Below are positions 25,187 through 34,829 of a stretch of 64,000 nt of DNA, piece after piece. Within the stretch, counting starts at the first letter, position 1. Each line of letters starts with the position of its first letter. The stretch covers positions 124,001 to 188,000 of the forward strand of contig NZ_VEVQ02000005.1 in assembly GCF_006491595.2 (NCBI RefSeq). Direction: 5' to 3'. The position numbers were made by a program, and so were the translations under genes. Origin of the DNA: Flavobacterium jejuense (GTDB lineage: Bacteria; Bacteroidota; Bacteroidia; Flavobacteriales; Flavobacteriaceae). The notes under the pieces were generated by a model that saw only the letters and a list, made by a program, of their open reading frames with translations, did no database searches and was not told the origin of the DNA.

Positions 25187-26302
25187 TTAATATATGTCAA
25201 AAACTCCTTTAGTTAAGATTTTAGATTCTTTGTTTATTTTTTTATTTTCTGTTATTTCTATTTCTTTTGATAATCTTTCTCCAATAATAACGGGTACTTT
25301 TTCAAAAATATAAGCTTCATTTGAATTAGACTTCAATAAAAGTACATAATTTTTATCATTTTCAGTAATTAAAGCATCAATTGGAATAGCTAAACCCTTT
25401 TTAGAATCGGTTAAAATAGTTGCTTCTACAAACATTCCAGTTAGTAATCTTTGTTTGATGTTTTTATCTAAATGTCCGTGGATCATGATAGTTCGATCAT
25501 TTCCTTCAATCGACTTCCCAACTAGAACTACTTCTGCTTTAAATACTTCTTTTGAAGCTTGTGGAACAGTAAATTCAATACTTTGTCCTGTTCTAATTTT
25601 TAAAATATCCTTTTCGAAAACAGCTAATTCCACATGTAAATGATCGGTATCCACTATTTCTAAAATAACATCAGCTGGTGACATAAACATACCAATAGTA
25701 GCATTAACTACAGTTACATCACCTGCAATAGGTGCATAAATTGTTATTTGAGAGGTTAAATTCCCTTTTAAGACTTGAGCTGGAGAAATGTTCAATACCT
25801 CGAGTTTCTTTTTTAAACTTTGGTACATGCCATTCGCTCTTTTGTAGTCACTTTCTGCTTTTAAGTAACTTTTTTGAGACGTTATTTTTTCATCGTACAA
25901 AGTCTTTTGTCTTTCGTACTCTGATTTTAAATAACTAATTTGTTCAGCCACTTCTAAATACTCTTTCTGAATATCTATGAATTCCGTATTTTCTAGTGTC
26001 ACTAATGCTTGTCCTTTCTTTACTTTATCACCGATTAACAAATGTGTTGTTTTTACATAACCTCCTAAAAAAGAAGTGATTTTAACTCTATTTTCAGGAG
26101 GAACATCAATTTTACCAGTGGCTTTTATTCCTACATTAAATTCTAGTTCTATGGGAGAACTAATTTCTAATTGAGAACTTTGAAATTGCTCTTTAGTCAC
26201 TGAAATTGTTTCTTCATCAATCGTTTTTTCAACTTCTACTTCTTTGTTTTTACAAGAATTTAAAATCAAAGTTAGAACTAATATATATCGTATTTTTTTC
26301 AT
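25187..26302 (-). CDS. RND efflux periplasmic adaptor (CzcB/CusB type)
   Basis: This 371 aa lipoprotein-like adaptor has a signal with lipobox (ILNSC, Cys at about 17). The first barrel/lipoyl half reads VKITSFLGGYVKTTHLLIGDKVKKGQALVTLE, followed by a helical hairpin (about 105-175), the second lipoyl half ITIYAPIAGDVTVVNATIGMFMSPADVILEI, and a membrane-proximal domain. It links the inner membrane pump to the outer membrane channel. Its ATG overlaps the stop of the pump gene. Confidence 0.92.
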   Translation of the reverse strand: MKKIRYILVLTLILNSCKNKEVEVEKTIDEETISVTKEQFQSSQLEISSPIELEFNVGIKATGKIDVPPENRVKITSFLGGYVKTTHLLIGDKVKKGQALVTLENTEFIDIQKEYLEVAEQISYLKSEYERQKTLYDEKITSQKSYLKAESDYKRANGMYQSLKKKLEVLNISPAQVLKGNLTSQITIYAPIAGDVTVVNATIGMFMSPADVILEIVDTDHLHVELAVFEKDILKIRTGQSIEFTVPQASKEVFKAEVVLVGKSIEGNDRTIMIHGHLDKNIKQRLLTGMFVEATILTDSKKGLAIPIDALITENDKNYVLLLKSNSNEAYIFEKVPVIIGERLSKEIEITENKKINKESKILTKGVFDIY

Positions 26303-29300
26303 TATTCTAGTGTTATGTATTGTAATTGCAATTGGGTTAAATTGTATTGTAATAGAGCATCCAAATAATCGATTTGAATTGAAGTTGCATTTTCTAAGCT
26401 TAAAATGAATTGAAAAAAGTCAATTTCACCATGTTTGTAACTCATATTGGCTACTTTAAGAATTTCTTCTGAAAGTTTCTTACCATATTGATTGTAGTAA
26501 TTAATGCTTTCTTGAAATTGTTCTAACTCTTGATTTTTTTGTTTTAGATGTGCTTCTACTTTCAGCATTTGGTTTTCTTTTTGGGTTTCCCAACTTTTTA
26601 ATTCCAATTTAGCGACTTTGTTTTTGGCTGTATTTCCATTATAAAATAAAGGAATTCCTATTCCAACTTGAAAACCATACAATGAGGAAGATAAACCTGT
26701 ATTCTTTCCTTGAAAATATTGCAAATGAATATCTGGTAAAGCTTGTTGTTTTTGCAAAGATATTTTGTTTTTATATATATTCACAATATCCTGATAATAT
26801 GAACTATACAACTCTTTATTACTAGTATTACTTAAATATTTTTGTTGTTTTAATGTTGTTGCATTTATTCCAATTTTTTCATCTGATTGTACTAAAGAAC
26901 GTAACATTTCATACCAACCTATTTTCTCTTTTTCTAACTGAATTAATTGGGTGTTTATTTGACGAAATTTGGCTTGAGCCGTAATTTTTTCGAGATAATT
27001 ACTTTCTCCTAATTCAAATCTTCTATCACTTGCTTTTGAGAAATTTTGGTACAAACTATCTAAATACTGATATAATTTTTGTTTGTGTTGGACATAAACA
27101 ATTTGGTTGTAAACTTTTGAAATTTCATTTGCTAATTGACTCTTTTGGAGTGCTAAACTAGATTTTTCTTTTTCAAACTCAGCTTTAAATACTTTCTTCT
27201 GAGCACCATAAACTGTTGGAAACGCAAATGTTTGTTGAATACCGAATACTTTTAAAGGTTCATTATTTATGGCTAAATTATTTTGATCATAACTATAATA
27301 AACAACTGTTTTATCTATAGAATAAGCTGTTTTTATAGCCATTTCAGCTTTATCCACTTGTAATTGTAACCCTTTTATGTTTTTATTATTTTGATATCCT
27401 TTCGCAATTAAATTGTCTAGTTCAGGATTATTATTCTGTGAAAATCCTAGACTTGTAAAAAAGAAAAAAGCTATAATATAAGTTGTTGTTTGATGTTTTT
27501 TAAACTTTGGTTTTTTAAATTCTTTAGTATCTAAAATTTTATAAAGAATTGGTAAAACCAACATTGTCAGTAAAGTAGCTGTAAATAAACCACCTATGAC
27601 AACAGTTGCTAACGGTCTTTGTACTTCAGCACCAGCAGAGGAAGAAATTGCCATTGGTAAAAACCCTAAAGCAGCTGCACTCGCTGTTAACAAAACAGGT
27701 CTTAGTCTATCCGTAGTTCCTTTTAGAATTAATTCGTTGATATCTTTCATCCCTTGGTGTTTTAATTCTTTAAAATGTTCGATTAATACAATTCCATTTA
27801 AAACGGCTATTCCGAAAAGAGCAATAAACCCTACTCCTGCTGAAATACTGAATGGCAAATCGCGAATCCATAAGAATAAAATGCCTCCAACTGCTGATAA
27901 AGGAATAGCTGAATAAACCATAAGAGCTTCTTTAATAGATCCAAATGCAAAATATAATAATATAAAAATTAAGGCTAAAGCAATTGGAACAGCAATCATC
28001 AACCTGTCTTTTGCACTTTGTAAGTTTTCAAATTGACCACCATAAGTCACTCTATAACCTATAGGTAATTTAATTTTAGTATTCACAATTTTCTGAATAT
28101 CATTCACAACACTTTGTAAATCTCTGTTTCTAACGTTGATTCCTACAACAATCCTTCTGTTGGTATTATCTCTTGAAATTTTTGCTGGACCAGTTGTGTA
28201 TTCAATTTCAGCTAACTCTTGTAACGGAATTTGGTTGCCATTTGGGGTGGAAACATATAGATTTTCGATATCTTTAATATCCGTACGATTGTCTTTATCA
28301 GAACGAATAACCATATCGAAACGTTTTTCACCTTCAAAGACAGTTCCGATTGTTTTTCCAGCGAAAGCTAAGGATAAAACATCATTTAAATCGGCAATAT
28401 TCATTCCATATTGTGCTATTTTTGAGCGATTGTATTTGACAGCCATTTGCGGTAAACCTTCTGTTTTTTCAATAATAATATCAGAAGCTCCTTCTACATT
28501 TTTAATCGCTTTAGCAATTTCATCTGCTTTACGTGCTAAGACTTCTAAATCATCTCCAAAAACTTTTACAGCAACATCAGAACGTGTACCCGAAATAAGT
28601 TCGTTAAAACGCATTTCAATAGGCTGTGTGAATTCAATTTCCATATTTGGAATCTTCTTTTCAATTGCTTCTTTTATTTTATCGGCTAATTCATCTTTAG
28701 AATTGGCCGAAACCCATTCTGATTTTGGTTTCAATTTGACAATTATGTCACTTTCTTCCATACTCATTGGATCAGTTGGAACTTCGGCTGCTCCTATTCT
28801 ACTGACAACTTGAGAAACTTCAGGAAAATTTTTTAAAATGATTTGTTCGATTTTTGTAGTGGTTACAATGGTTTTAGATAGGGATGTTCCTGTTTTTAAA
28901 ACCGGTTGGATTACAAAATCACCTTCATCTAAAGTTGGAATAAATTCTCCACCCATGGTTGTAAATAAAAGTACTGCCATAACTAAAAGTCCTAATGCAC
29001 CGTTTAAAACTTTTTTAGTGTTATTTAAAGCCCAAGTAATTACAGGCAAATACCAAGAATTCAATTTGTTAATCAATCGATTGGAAAGTGAATTTGGGTT
29101 TTCTTCTTTTGGTTTTAAAAATAAGGATGAAATCACAGGAACATAAGTAAAACAAAATAACATAGCTCCAACCAACGCAAAACTAAACGTCATTGCCATA
29201 GGTTTGAACATTTTTCCCTCTACTCCAGAAAGTGATAAAATAGGAATGAATACAATTAAGATAATTAATTGACCGAAAACAGCTGAATTCATCATTTTTG

Positions 29301-30639
29301 AGGCACTTTTATAAGTGATTTCATCAATTTGAATCTGTCTATCTTCTTTAGATAAATTTACCAAATGACTTGATTTATGAGCAATTTGGAAGGCAATAAA
29401 TTCGACTATAATGACCGCTCCATCTATTATGATTCCAAAATCAATTGCTCCTAAACTCATTAAATTAGCGTCAATTCCGAAAATATTCATGAAAGAAATG
29501 GCAAATAATAAACACAAAGGAATTACTGAAGCTACGACTAATCCTGAACGCCAATTTCCTAATAATAATACAACAACAAAAATTACAATTAAACACCCTA
29601 AAATAAGATTTTCAGCTACTGTAAATGTCGTTTTACTCACTAATTCACTTCGTTCCAAAAATCCGTTTATATAAACTCCTTCTGGCAATGCTTTTTCTAT
29701 TTCAGAAACCCTTGATTTAACATCATCAATGACTTGTTTGGAGTTTCCTCCTTTTAGCATCATTACTTGTCCTAATACTTTTTCTCCTTCTCCATTTCCT
29801 GTTATGGCTCCAAAACGATTTGCAAATCCATATTGTACATTGGCTACATTTTTAACTAAAATAGGATTTCCATTAAAAGTTGTTATAACTATGTCATTAA
29901 TATCATCAATAGATTTAATTTTACCTTCTCCACGAATGAAATAACTTTGATTGGTTTTTTCTATATAAGCTCCACCAGCGATACTATTGTTCTTTTCTAA
30001 AGCAGTAAAAACATCATTTATAGTAATATTCATTGCTTTAAGAGAGACTGGATTCACAGCAATTTCATACTGTTTTAAATAACCACCCCAAGTATTTATT
30101 TCCACAACACCCTTAATTCCAGACAACTGACGTTTAACAACCCAATCTTGCAGAGTTCTTAAATCAGTTACAGAATATTCATCTTTGTATTCAGGTTTTA
30201 CTTCTAAAGTGTATTGATAAATTTCACCCAAACCTGTTGTGATTGGACCCATTTCTGGAGTTCCAAAACCCGCAGGAATTTTTTCAGAAGCTGACTTAAT
30301 TTTTTCAGCAATTAATTGTCTTGGTAAATACGTACCTATTTCATCATTAAAGACAATGGTTACCACGGATAATCCAAATTTTGATACGGAACGTATTTCA
30401 TCTACACCAGGTAAATTTGCCATTTCTAATTCTACTGGATATGTAATATATTGTTCAATATCTTGAGTAGAAAGATTTTGTGAAGTTGTGATTACTTGCA
30501 CTTGATTATTAGTTACATCAGGAACAGCACCAATTGAAATTTGGGTTAAAGAATATAATCCAAAACCTAGAATTCCCAATGTTAATAAAATAACAATGAA
30601 TTTATTTTTAAGACTGAAAGCTATTATTTTTTCTAACAT
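26302..30639 (-). CDS. CzcA/CusA heavy-metal RND pump fused to a TolC-like outer membrane factor
   Basis: This 1445 aa protein has an N-terminal HME-RND pump (about residues 1-1040) with 12 membrane helices and the metal-transport helix motif GAIDFGIIIDGAVIIVEFIAFQ. A short linker and a second signal-like hydrophobic segment (about 1043-1062, ending in GFSQ) lead to a C-terminal OMF/TolC-like domain (about 1065-1445) with two long helical repeats. The order reproduces czcA-czcC as one polypeptide, a fusion known in Bacteroidota. Because the two halves belong to different membranes, cleavage after the internal signal (GFSQ) is likely. It is expected to export divalent cations or Cu/Ag from periplasm and cytosol. 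Confidence 0.92.
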   Translation of the reverse strand: MLEKIIAFSLKNKFIVILLTLGILGFGLYSLTQISIGAVPDVTNNQVQVITTSQNLSTQDIEQYITYPVELEMANLPGVDEIRSVSKFGLSVVTIVFNDEIGTYLPRQLIAEKIKSASEKIPAGFGTPEMGPITTGLGEIYQYTLEVKPEYKDEYSVTDLRTLQDWVVKRQLSGIKGVVEINTWGGYLKQYEIAVNPVSLKAMNITINDVFTALEKNNSIAGGAYIEKTNQSYFIRGEGKIKSIDDINDIVITTFNGNPILVKNVANVQYGFANRFGAITGNGEGEKVLGQVMMLKGGNSKQVIDDVKSRVSEIEKALPEGVYINGFLERSELVSKTTFTVAENLILGCLIVIFVVVLLLGNWRSGLVVASVIPLCLLFAISFMNIFGIDANLMSLGAIDFGIIIDGAVIIVEFIAFQIAHKSSHLVNLSKEDRQIQIDEITYKSASKMMNSAVFGQLIILIVFIPILSLSGVEGKMFKPMAMTFSFALVGAMLFCFTYVPVISSLFLKPKEENPNSLSNRLINKLNSWYLPVITWALNNTKKVLNGALGLLVMAVLLFTTMGGEFIPTLDEGDFVIQPVLKTGTSLSKTIVTTTKIEQIILKNFPEVSQVVSRIGAAEVPTDPMSMEESDIIVKLKPKSEWVSANSKDELADKIKEAIEKKIPNMEIEFTQPIEMRFNELISGTRSDVAVKVFGDDLEVLARKADEIAKAIKNVEGASDIIIEKTEGLPQMAVKYNRSKIAQYGMNIADLNDVLSLAFAGKTIGTVFEGEKRFDMVIRSDKDNRTDIKDIENLYVSTPNGNQIPLQELAEIEYTTGPAKISRDNTNRRIVVGINVRNRDLQSVVNDIQKIVNTKIKLPIGYRVTYGGQFENLQSAKDRLMIAVPIALALIFILLYFAFGSIKEALMVYSAIPLSAVGGILFLWIRDLPFSISAGVGFIALFGIAVLNGIVLIEHFKELKHQGMKDINELILKGTTDRLRPVLLTASAAALGFLPMAISSSAGAEVQRPLATVVIGGLFTATLLTMLVLPILYKILDTKEFKKPKFKKHQTTTYIIAFFFFTSLGFSQNNNPELDNLIAKGYQNNKNIKGLQLQVDKAEMAIKTAYSIDKTVVYYSYDQNNLAINNEPLKVFGIQQTFAFPTVYGAQKKVFKAEFEKEKSSLALQKSQLANEISKVYNQIVYVQHKQKLYQYLDSLYQNFSKASDRRFELGESNYLEKITAQAKFRQINTQLIQLEKEKIGWYEMLRSLVQSDEKIGINATTLKQQKYLSNTSNKELYSSYYQDIVNIYKNKISLQKQQALPDIHLQYFQGKNTGLSSSLYGFQVGIGIPLFYNGNTAKNKVAKLELKSWETQKENQMLKVEAHLKQKNQELEQFQESINYYNQYGKKLSEEILKVANMSYKHGEIDFFQFILSLENATSIQIDYLDALLQYNLTQLQLQYITLE

Positions 30640-30736
30640 TTTGTTAAATTGAAAATTAGTAAATAGTATTTATCTTAATTACAAATAAATACAACCTAAA
30701 CATGGAAATTAATTCCAATTTCTATTCAATACTATG

Positions 30737-31114
30737 TTAGCTTATTTTTGGCGGAAGCCAAATAGAGGTAAATAAATTTGACTTAAAGGATTTTTTGTAA
30801 AAAAAAGTTTTATTTACATCAAAAAAAAATCTTTCCTCTAAAAGTTGAAAGGTTACAAAAGAGAAGGTAAATAACAAATTTACAGAACTATTAAAGGTTT
30901 TAAATGGTAAATCTTGATGCTCTTTTTGATTATTTTCAGTTTTTTTTAAATAATGATCTTTAATAAAATTAATGAAAGAAGCTGATTGGTTCACTACTTC
31001 ACTTTTATGTTCATTATAATGCTCAATTAAGTTAGGAATTTTCAATAATTGCCCTATTGATGTGTTGGCACACAAAAATATTGTTATTAAAAGAAAGGCA
31101 ATTACTTTGTTCAT
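30737..31114 (-). CDS. Small exported protein of the metal-efflux operon
   Basis: From ATG 31114 the protein is 125 aa. A longer frame to 31168 would begin before the promoter element. A signal peptide (NKVIAFLLITIFLCANTSIGQ) is followed by LLKIPNLIEHYNEHKS and FINFIKDHYLKK, His-containing helices typical of small proteins found next to CzcA-type pumps in Bacteroidota. A periplasmic metal sensor or chaperone role is plausible but unproven. It is preceded by a promoter with TTAAG boxes. Confidence 0.6.
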   Translation of the reverse strand: MNKVIAFLLITIFLCANTSIGQLLKIPNLIEHYNEHKSEVVNQSASFINFIKDHYLKKTENNQKEHQDLPFKTFNSSVNLLFTFSFVTFQLLEERFFFDVNKTFFYKKSFKSNLFTSIWLPPKIS

Positions 31115-31146
31115 ATTATAAATTAATACTTTAAATAAGTATAGTA

Positions 31147-31191
31147 CAAATTTACAATTTAAAAACATAAGAATACTTAAGGTCTACTTAG
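31147..31191 (-). promoter_or_regulatory. Internal promoter with two TTAAG-type boxes before the pump genes
   Basis: On the minus strand CTAAG (31191-31187) and TTAAG (31180-31176) are 11 bp apart. TAAATTTG (31154-31147) follows with its first base 26 bp after the first base of the TTAAG box. No TTG -33 element is present, so activation by a regulator bound at the boxes is likely. The first box overlaps the end of the kinase gene. Confidence 0.55.
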
Positions 31192-32584
31192 GATTTTCTA
31201 AAGGAAAACTTAATTTTACTTCAGTTCCAATTCCTAAAGTACTGATCACCGAAATATCAATTTTTAATAAATTACATAATCTTTTTACAATTGACAAACC
31301 TAAACCTGTTCCTTTTATTTCAGGATGATTAGAAACGTCTGAACGGTAAAAAGAACTGAATATCTTGTCTAAATCATTTGGAGAAATCCCTACTCCATTA
31401 TCTTTTATAGTAAAATCAATTGCATTTTTTTGGATAACCAAAGAAATAGAAACTTCTCCATTATTATTAGTATATTTAATAGCATTTGATATTAAATTAC
31501 TAATTATAATAGAAACCAAATAATTATCTGATAACAAATAATAATCCTCAGTAAAAAACGTCTTTACCTTTATTTTTTTACTTTCAATTTTATCAGAAAA
31601 ACGAGTCAAACTATCTAAAACAATAGCATTTAGATAAATAGATTCCTTCTTAATATTTTGTTTTTGATTTTCAAAACGAGCTAAAAGTAATAATTGATCG
31701 ACCATATGGTTTAATCGGTTCACTTCAGAAATACAAAAAATAATTTTTGATTCGTATTCATGTTGATTTCTTGGTTTTCTGATTAATACTTCCATTGTTC
31801 CTTTTATAACAGCTAATGGAGTTCTCAATTCATGTGAAGCATCTGAAGTAAATTGTTTTTCTCTTTCAATGGTATTTTCAATTCTATCTAATAAAAGATT
31901 TATATTTTCGGAAAGTGTATATAATTCGTCTCTATTGTTTGGTAAAGGAATTCTAGTCTGTAAATTGTCTTTAGTAATTTTACTTGACGTTTCTATAATT
32001 GTACTTACTGGTTTAATACTTCTTCCAGCAAAAAAACGAGCAATTAAAAATAGAATAATTAGAATTATAGGAAATGAAATAAGTAAAATTTCTTTTAAAA
32101 TATCAACAATTTCAAAATCTTCTAAAGACATTGCAATGATTAAGTAACCAACTACTTTATTTTTATTGATTATAGAAGTTTGTAATTGTCTTACAGGAAT
32201 TCCATTTAGTGAAGTATTAAAAAATTCGTTGTTATGAGAATTATCTAAAAGCGTTAGGTTAGAATCATTTAGATTTGGGGATTTATCGATTAGCAATTTG
32301 TTAGTATCATAAAACTCAACGAAAACAGGGTTGACATTGATTGAATTATGTTCTCTTGCTCTCCATTGATCAACTTGAATAAGATAAGTATTATTAATGT
32401 CTATTTTAACATCATCTAGATGTTTGTTTAATTCTTCTTGTATACCTTCATTGATGTGCTCATTAACACTATATTTAACAATACTAAAAATACATAGAAA
32501 TACTATTGCAATAAGTATTGAACCACTAAGAATGTAGTTAAAAGCAATTCTATTCTTAAATGAAAATGATAATACCTTAGTCAT
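31184..32584 (-). CDS. Sensor histidine kinase of the metal/flavin locus (CusS-like architecture)
   Basis: The protein is 466 aa from ATG 32584 (a TTG two codons earlier is less likely). Two membrane helices (about 12-35 and 160-180) bracket a periplasmic sensor domain. HAMP, HisKA (FTSDASHELRTPLAVIKG, phospho-His) and HATPase (NLISNAIKYT, DNGVGI, GTGLGLSIVKRL) domains follow. The arrangement matches CusS/CzcS kinases that sense periplasmic metals. The signal here is unknown. It overlaps the regulator gene by 8 nt. Confidence 0.92.
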   Translation of the reverse strand: MTKVLSFSFKNRIAFNYILSGSILIAIVFLCIFSIVKYSVNEHINEGIQEELNKHLDDVKIDINNTYLIQVDQWRAREHNSINVNPVFVEFYDTNKLLIDKSPNLNDSNLTLLDNSHNNEFFNTSLNGIPVRQLQTSIINKNKVVGYLIIAMSLEDFEIVDILKEILLISFPIILIILFLIARFFAGRSIKPVSTIIETSSKITKDNLQTRIPLPNNRDELYTLSENINLLLDRIENTIEREKQFTSDASHELRTPLAVIKGTMEVLIRKPRNQHEYESKIIFCISEVNRLNHMVDQLLLLARFENQKQNIKKESIYLNAIVLDSLTRFSDKIESKKIKVKTFFTEDYYLLSDNYLVSIIISNLISNAIKYTNNNGEVSISLVIQKNAIDFTIKDNGVGISPNDLDKIFSSFYRSDVSNHPEIKGTGLGLSIVKRLCNLLKIDISVISTLGIGTEVKLSFPLENPK

Positions 32585-33239
32585 TTGCAATATAACCTAC
32601 TCCTCTTATAGTTTTTATTAATTCTTCGTCTTTTGAAAGATTTAATTTCTTTCGAATAGCGTTCATAAATACATCAATTACACCAGTATCATAATCAAAA
32701 TGAATATTCCAAACATCTTCTATAATTTTATTCCTTGTACAAACAGTTCCTTTGTTAGTGATTAAATAAGCTAATAGTTCAAACTCTCTTTGCGTTAAAG
32801 AAACTTCTTTTTTATCTACAAAAACCTGAAATTTCCTTTTGTCAAGTAAGATGTTACCTAAGGTTAATTTTGAGTTGTCATTGCTGGATCGAAAATGTAT
32901 TTTTATACGTTCTAATAATTCTTCAAAACTAAACGGCTTTTTCATATAGTCATTAGCGCCCGATTTCAACCCTTCAATAGTTTCTTGAACGGTGTCTTTA
33001 GCGGTTAAAAAAATAATGGGAATAGTAGTTTTTTCAAGCCTTATTGCTTTGCAAACATCGATACCACTCATTTTTGGCAACATCCAATCTAGAAGAATTA
33101 AATCAACTGGTAAAGACAATGCTTTTTCTAAACCTTCCTTTCCATCCATAGCAAAAGAAATAGTAAAACCTTCTTCTTCTAATCCTTGTTTTAGAAAGTC
33201 AATAATTCCTTTTTCATCTTCAACTATTAGAATATGCAT
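32577..33239 (-). CDS. OmpR/PhoB-family response regulator
   Basis: The protein is 220 aa from ATG 33239. The upstream extension starts inside the DUF3570 gene and is not needed. It has a receiver domain with DLILLDWMLPKMSG (phospho-Asp), T and K switch residues (FLTAKD, MKKPF), and a winged-helix DNA-binding domain (VSLTQREFELLAYLITNKGTVCTRNKIIEDVW). This family binds tandem direct repeats of about 11 bp, which are present at 36305-36359 and 31176-31191. It is the natural candidate to bind them. Confidence 0.93.
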   Translation of the reverse strand: MHILIVEDEKGIIDFLKQGLEEEGFTISFAMDGKEGLEKALSLPVDLILLDWMLPKMSGIDVCKAIRLEKTTIPIIFLTAKDTVQETIEGLKSGANDYMKKPFSFEELLERIKIHFRSSNDNSKLTLGNILLDKRKFQVFVDKKEVSLTQREFELLAYLITNKGTVCTRNKIIEDVWNIHFDYDTGVIDVFMNAIRKKLNLSKDEELIKTIRGVGYIAND

Positions 33240-33249
33240 TAAAAATATA

Positions 33250-34569
33250 TTATTGTTGAACAAATTTTACTCCAAAAGATATGATATTAGCATCTAAACC
33301 ATCACTTCTTTTATAATAATTATATCTAAAATCGATGTTTTTTAAGCCAAATTTCCAAACTTTAGCATTAGTAAAAATATCGGTATAATTCAAGCCGAAT
33401 CCAATTTGGTTGGCATCAAAAGTGGAAAGGTCATAATCTGAAGTGTAAAATTCTTCTGTAGAAATATGAGCTTCGTATGGTGCAAAATATTTGGATTGTT
33501 GCTGGGTATAATAGCGATACATTGGAAAAATAGTAAATTTATCAGACAATTTTACTGGTAGTTCAATGTTTATGGTATGCGAAGAAATATCCCAATTATC
33601 CGTATAATACCTGTAATAAGTTCTAACAACCAATCTTTCATTTACATAATAATTTAAACGAGCTCCTATTGGTAACTTGAAACGACTATCTGGTAAACGT
33701 TCAATATCATCTGCTAACTGAAATTCGTTAATAAAAGAATCCGCAATATCTGAAAAATAAACCCTTTGGTAAGGAGTTGAAAGTAAGCCTTGTTGTTGCA
33801 AAACATCTAAAAATAAAGAAAATTGTAACTTTCTTGTGAGGATTTGAGAAAAACTTAAAGAGACTGCAAAGGAATTTCTATTTTTATTTTCATGAAAAGA
33901 AAACTTAGTAGGATTATAAGCTGTATTACCAGTTATAAAATAATTATTGAAAATTCCCCCATTTAAATTATCTCCATTAGATTTAAAATCTTGTAATTCT
34001 TTTGGATATATTGGACTCCAGGTATCCAAATAAGCGTTTGCTGAAATATTAATTTCTGTATTCTTGTCGTTGAACAATTTGGTTAAACCACCACCAAAAC
34101 CTATTGATGAATAATCATATTCTACAGAACCTGACACGTGTGCGTTCCATATAGTGTTTCTATCATCAGAACTATGACTATAATTTACAACTAAACTAGT
34201 TAATGCATCTGATTGCGAAGCACCAGAACTAGCTTGCCAAGGACTTGGTGTATTACTATCAAATGGATTTATATTACTGGAAGATGCTGATGAATAAGCA
34301 GAAATACCAGCATCTATAGTCAATATATCATCATCGTTTAAAGGTACTGCTACTACAATTGTTGGTGTAATATCAGTTAAATCTTCAGTTCCTTTTCCAC
34401 CAGAAACAGCTGAATGAATTCCGTCTTGTTTATAATAACTGGCTAGGAAATCAACTTCGATACTTTCTAAAACTCTTTTTTTGTAAGTTACTTCAGTTGA
34501 ATCTTTCTCTTGTGAAAATGATAATCCAGAGATTAGTGCTATTAAGATTACTATTATTTTATTTTTCAT
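33250..34569 (-). CDS. DUF3570 outer membrane beta-barrel protein
   Basis: This 439 aa protein has a signal peptide (IIVILIALISGLSFSQ) and a beta-barrel-like remainder rich in aromatic strands (FSLFLDVLQQQGLLSTPYQRVYFSD, RLNYYVNERLVVRTYYRYYTDNW, FPMYRYYTQQQSKYFAP), matching DUF3570. It lies 49 nt after the DUF4266 lipoprotein and 10 nt before the response regulator. The fixed neighbourhood with ApbE and DUF4266 suggests they act together at the outer membrane. The substrate is unknown. Confidence 0.85.
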   Translation of the reverse strand: MKNKIIVILIALISGLSFSQEKDSTEVTYKKRVLESIEVDFLASYYKQDGIHSAVSGGKGTEDLTDITPTIVVAVPLNDDDILTIDAGISAYSSASSSNINPFDSNTPSPWQASSGASQSDALTSLVVNYSHSSDDRNTIWNAHVSGSVEYDYSSIGFGGGLTKLFNDKNTEINISANAYLDTWSPIYPKELQDFKSNGDNLNGGIFNNYFITGNTAYNPTKFSFHENKNRNSFAVSLSFSQILTRKLQFSLFLDVLQQQGLLSTPYQRVYFSDIADSFINEFQLADDIERLPDSRFKLPIGARLNYYVNERLVVRTYYRYYTDNWDISSHTINIELPVKLSDKFTIFPMYRYYTQQQSKYFAPYEAHISTEEFYTSDYDLSTFDANQIGFGLNYTDIFTNAKVWKFGLKNIDFRYNYYKRSDGLDANIISFGVKFVQQ

Positions 34570-34618
34570 ATGTAGCTAATCATTTTTTTAATGGTGATAT
34601 AGTATTACTTTAAGATTA

Positions 34619-34828
34619 TTAATTACAACCACAACCACCACCTGTTTTTCCTCCATTTGCTCCAGCTGCTGCTTCTCTATAGACTTGAAAATTAGTTTCA
34701 AATCGTTCACTCATTCTTGCCGATAATTTCATATCTGGGTCGTTGATATATTGTTTATCATACTCTTTTACAGCATTACAAGAAAATGCAAAACCTGCAA
34801 AAACAATTACTATTACTAACTTTTTCAT
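34619..34828 (-). CDS. DUF4266 lipoprotein with Gly-Cys-rich C-terminus
   Basis: This 69 aa protein has a lipobox (AFSC, Cys17), a short conserved middle part (DPDMKLSARMSERFETNFQVYREAAAGANGG) and the terminal motif KTGGGCGCN, with Cys66 and Cys68. This matches DUF4266. The conserved CxC tail on a short envelope-anchored peptide, next to a secreted thioredoxin and ApbE, suggests a redox, metal-binding or covalently modified carrier. No Ser/Thr matching the usual ApbE target motif is clear, so flavinylation is only a possibility. It lies 1 nt after apbE. Confidence 0.85.
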   Translation of the reverse strand: MKKLVIVIVFAGFAFSCNAVKEYDKQYINDPDMKLSARMSERFETNFQVYREAAAGANGGKTGGGCGCN

Positions 34829-34829
34829 C

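Noticed and set aside
28136..28813. Plus-strand 225 aa frame opposite the CzcA gene
   Set aside because: It is a shadow of the pump coding sequence, Ser/Ile-rich without motifs.
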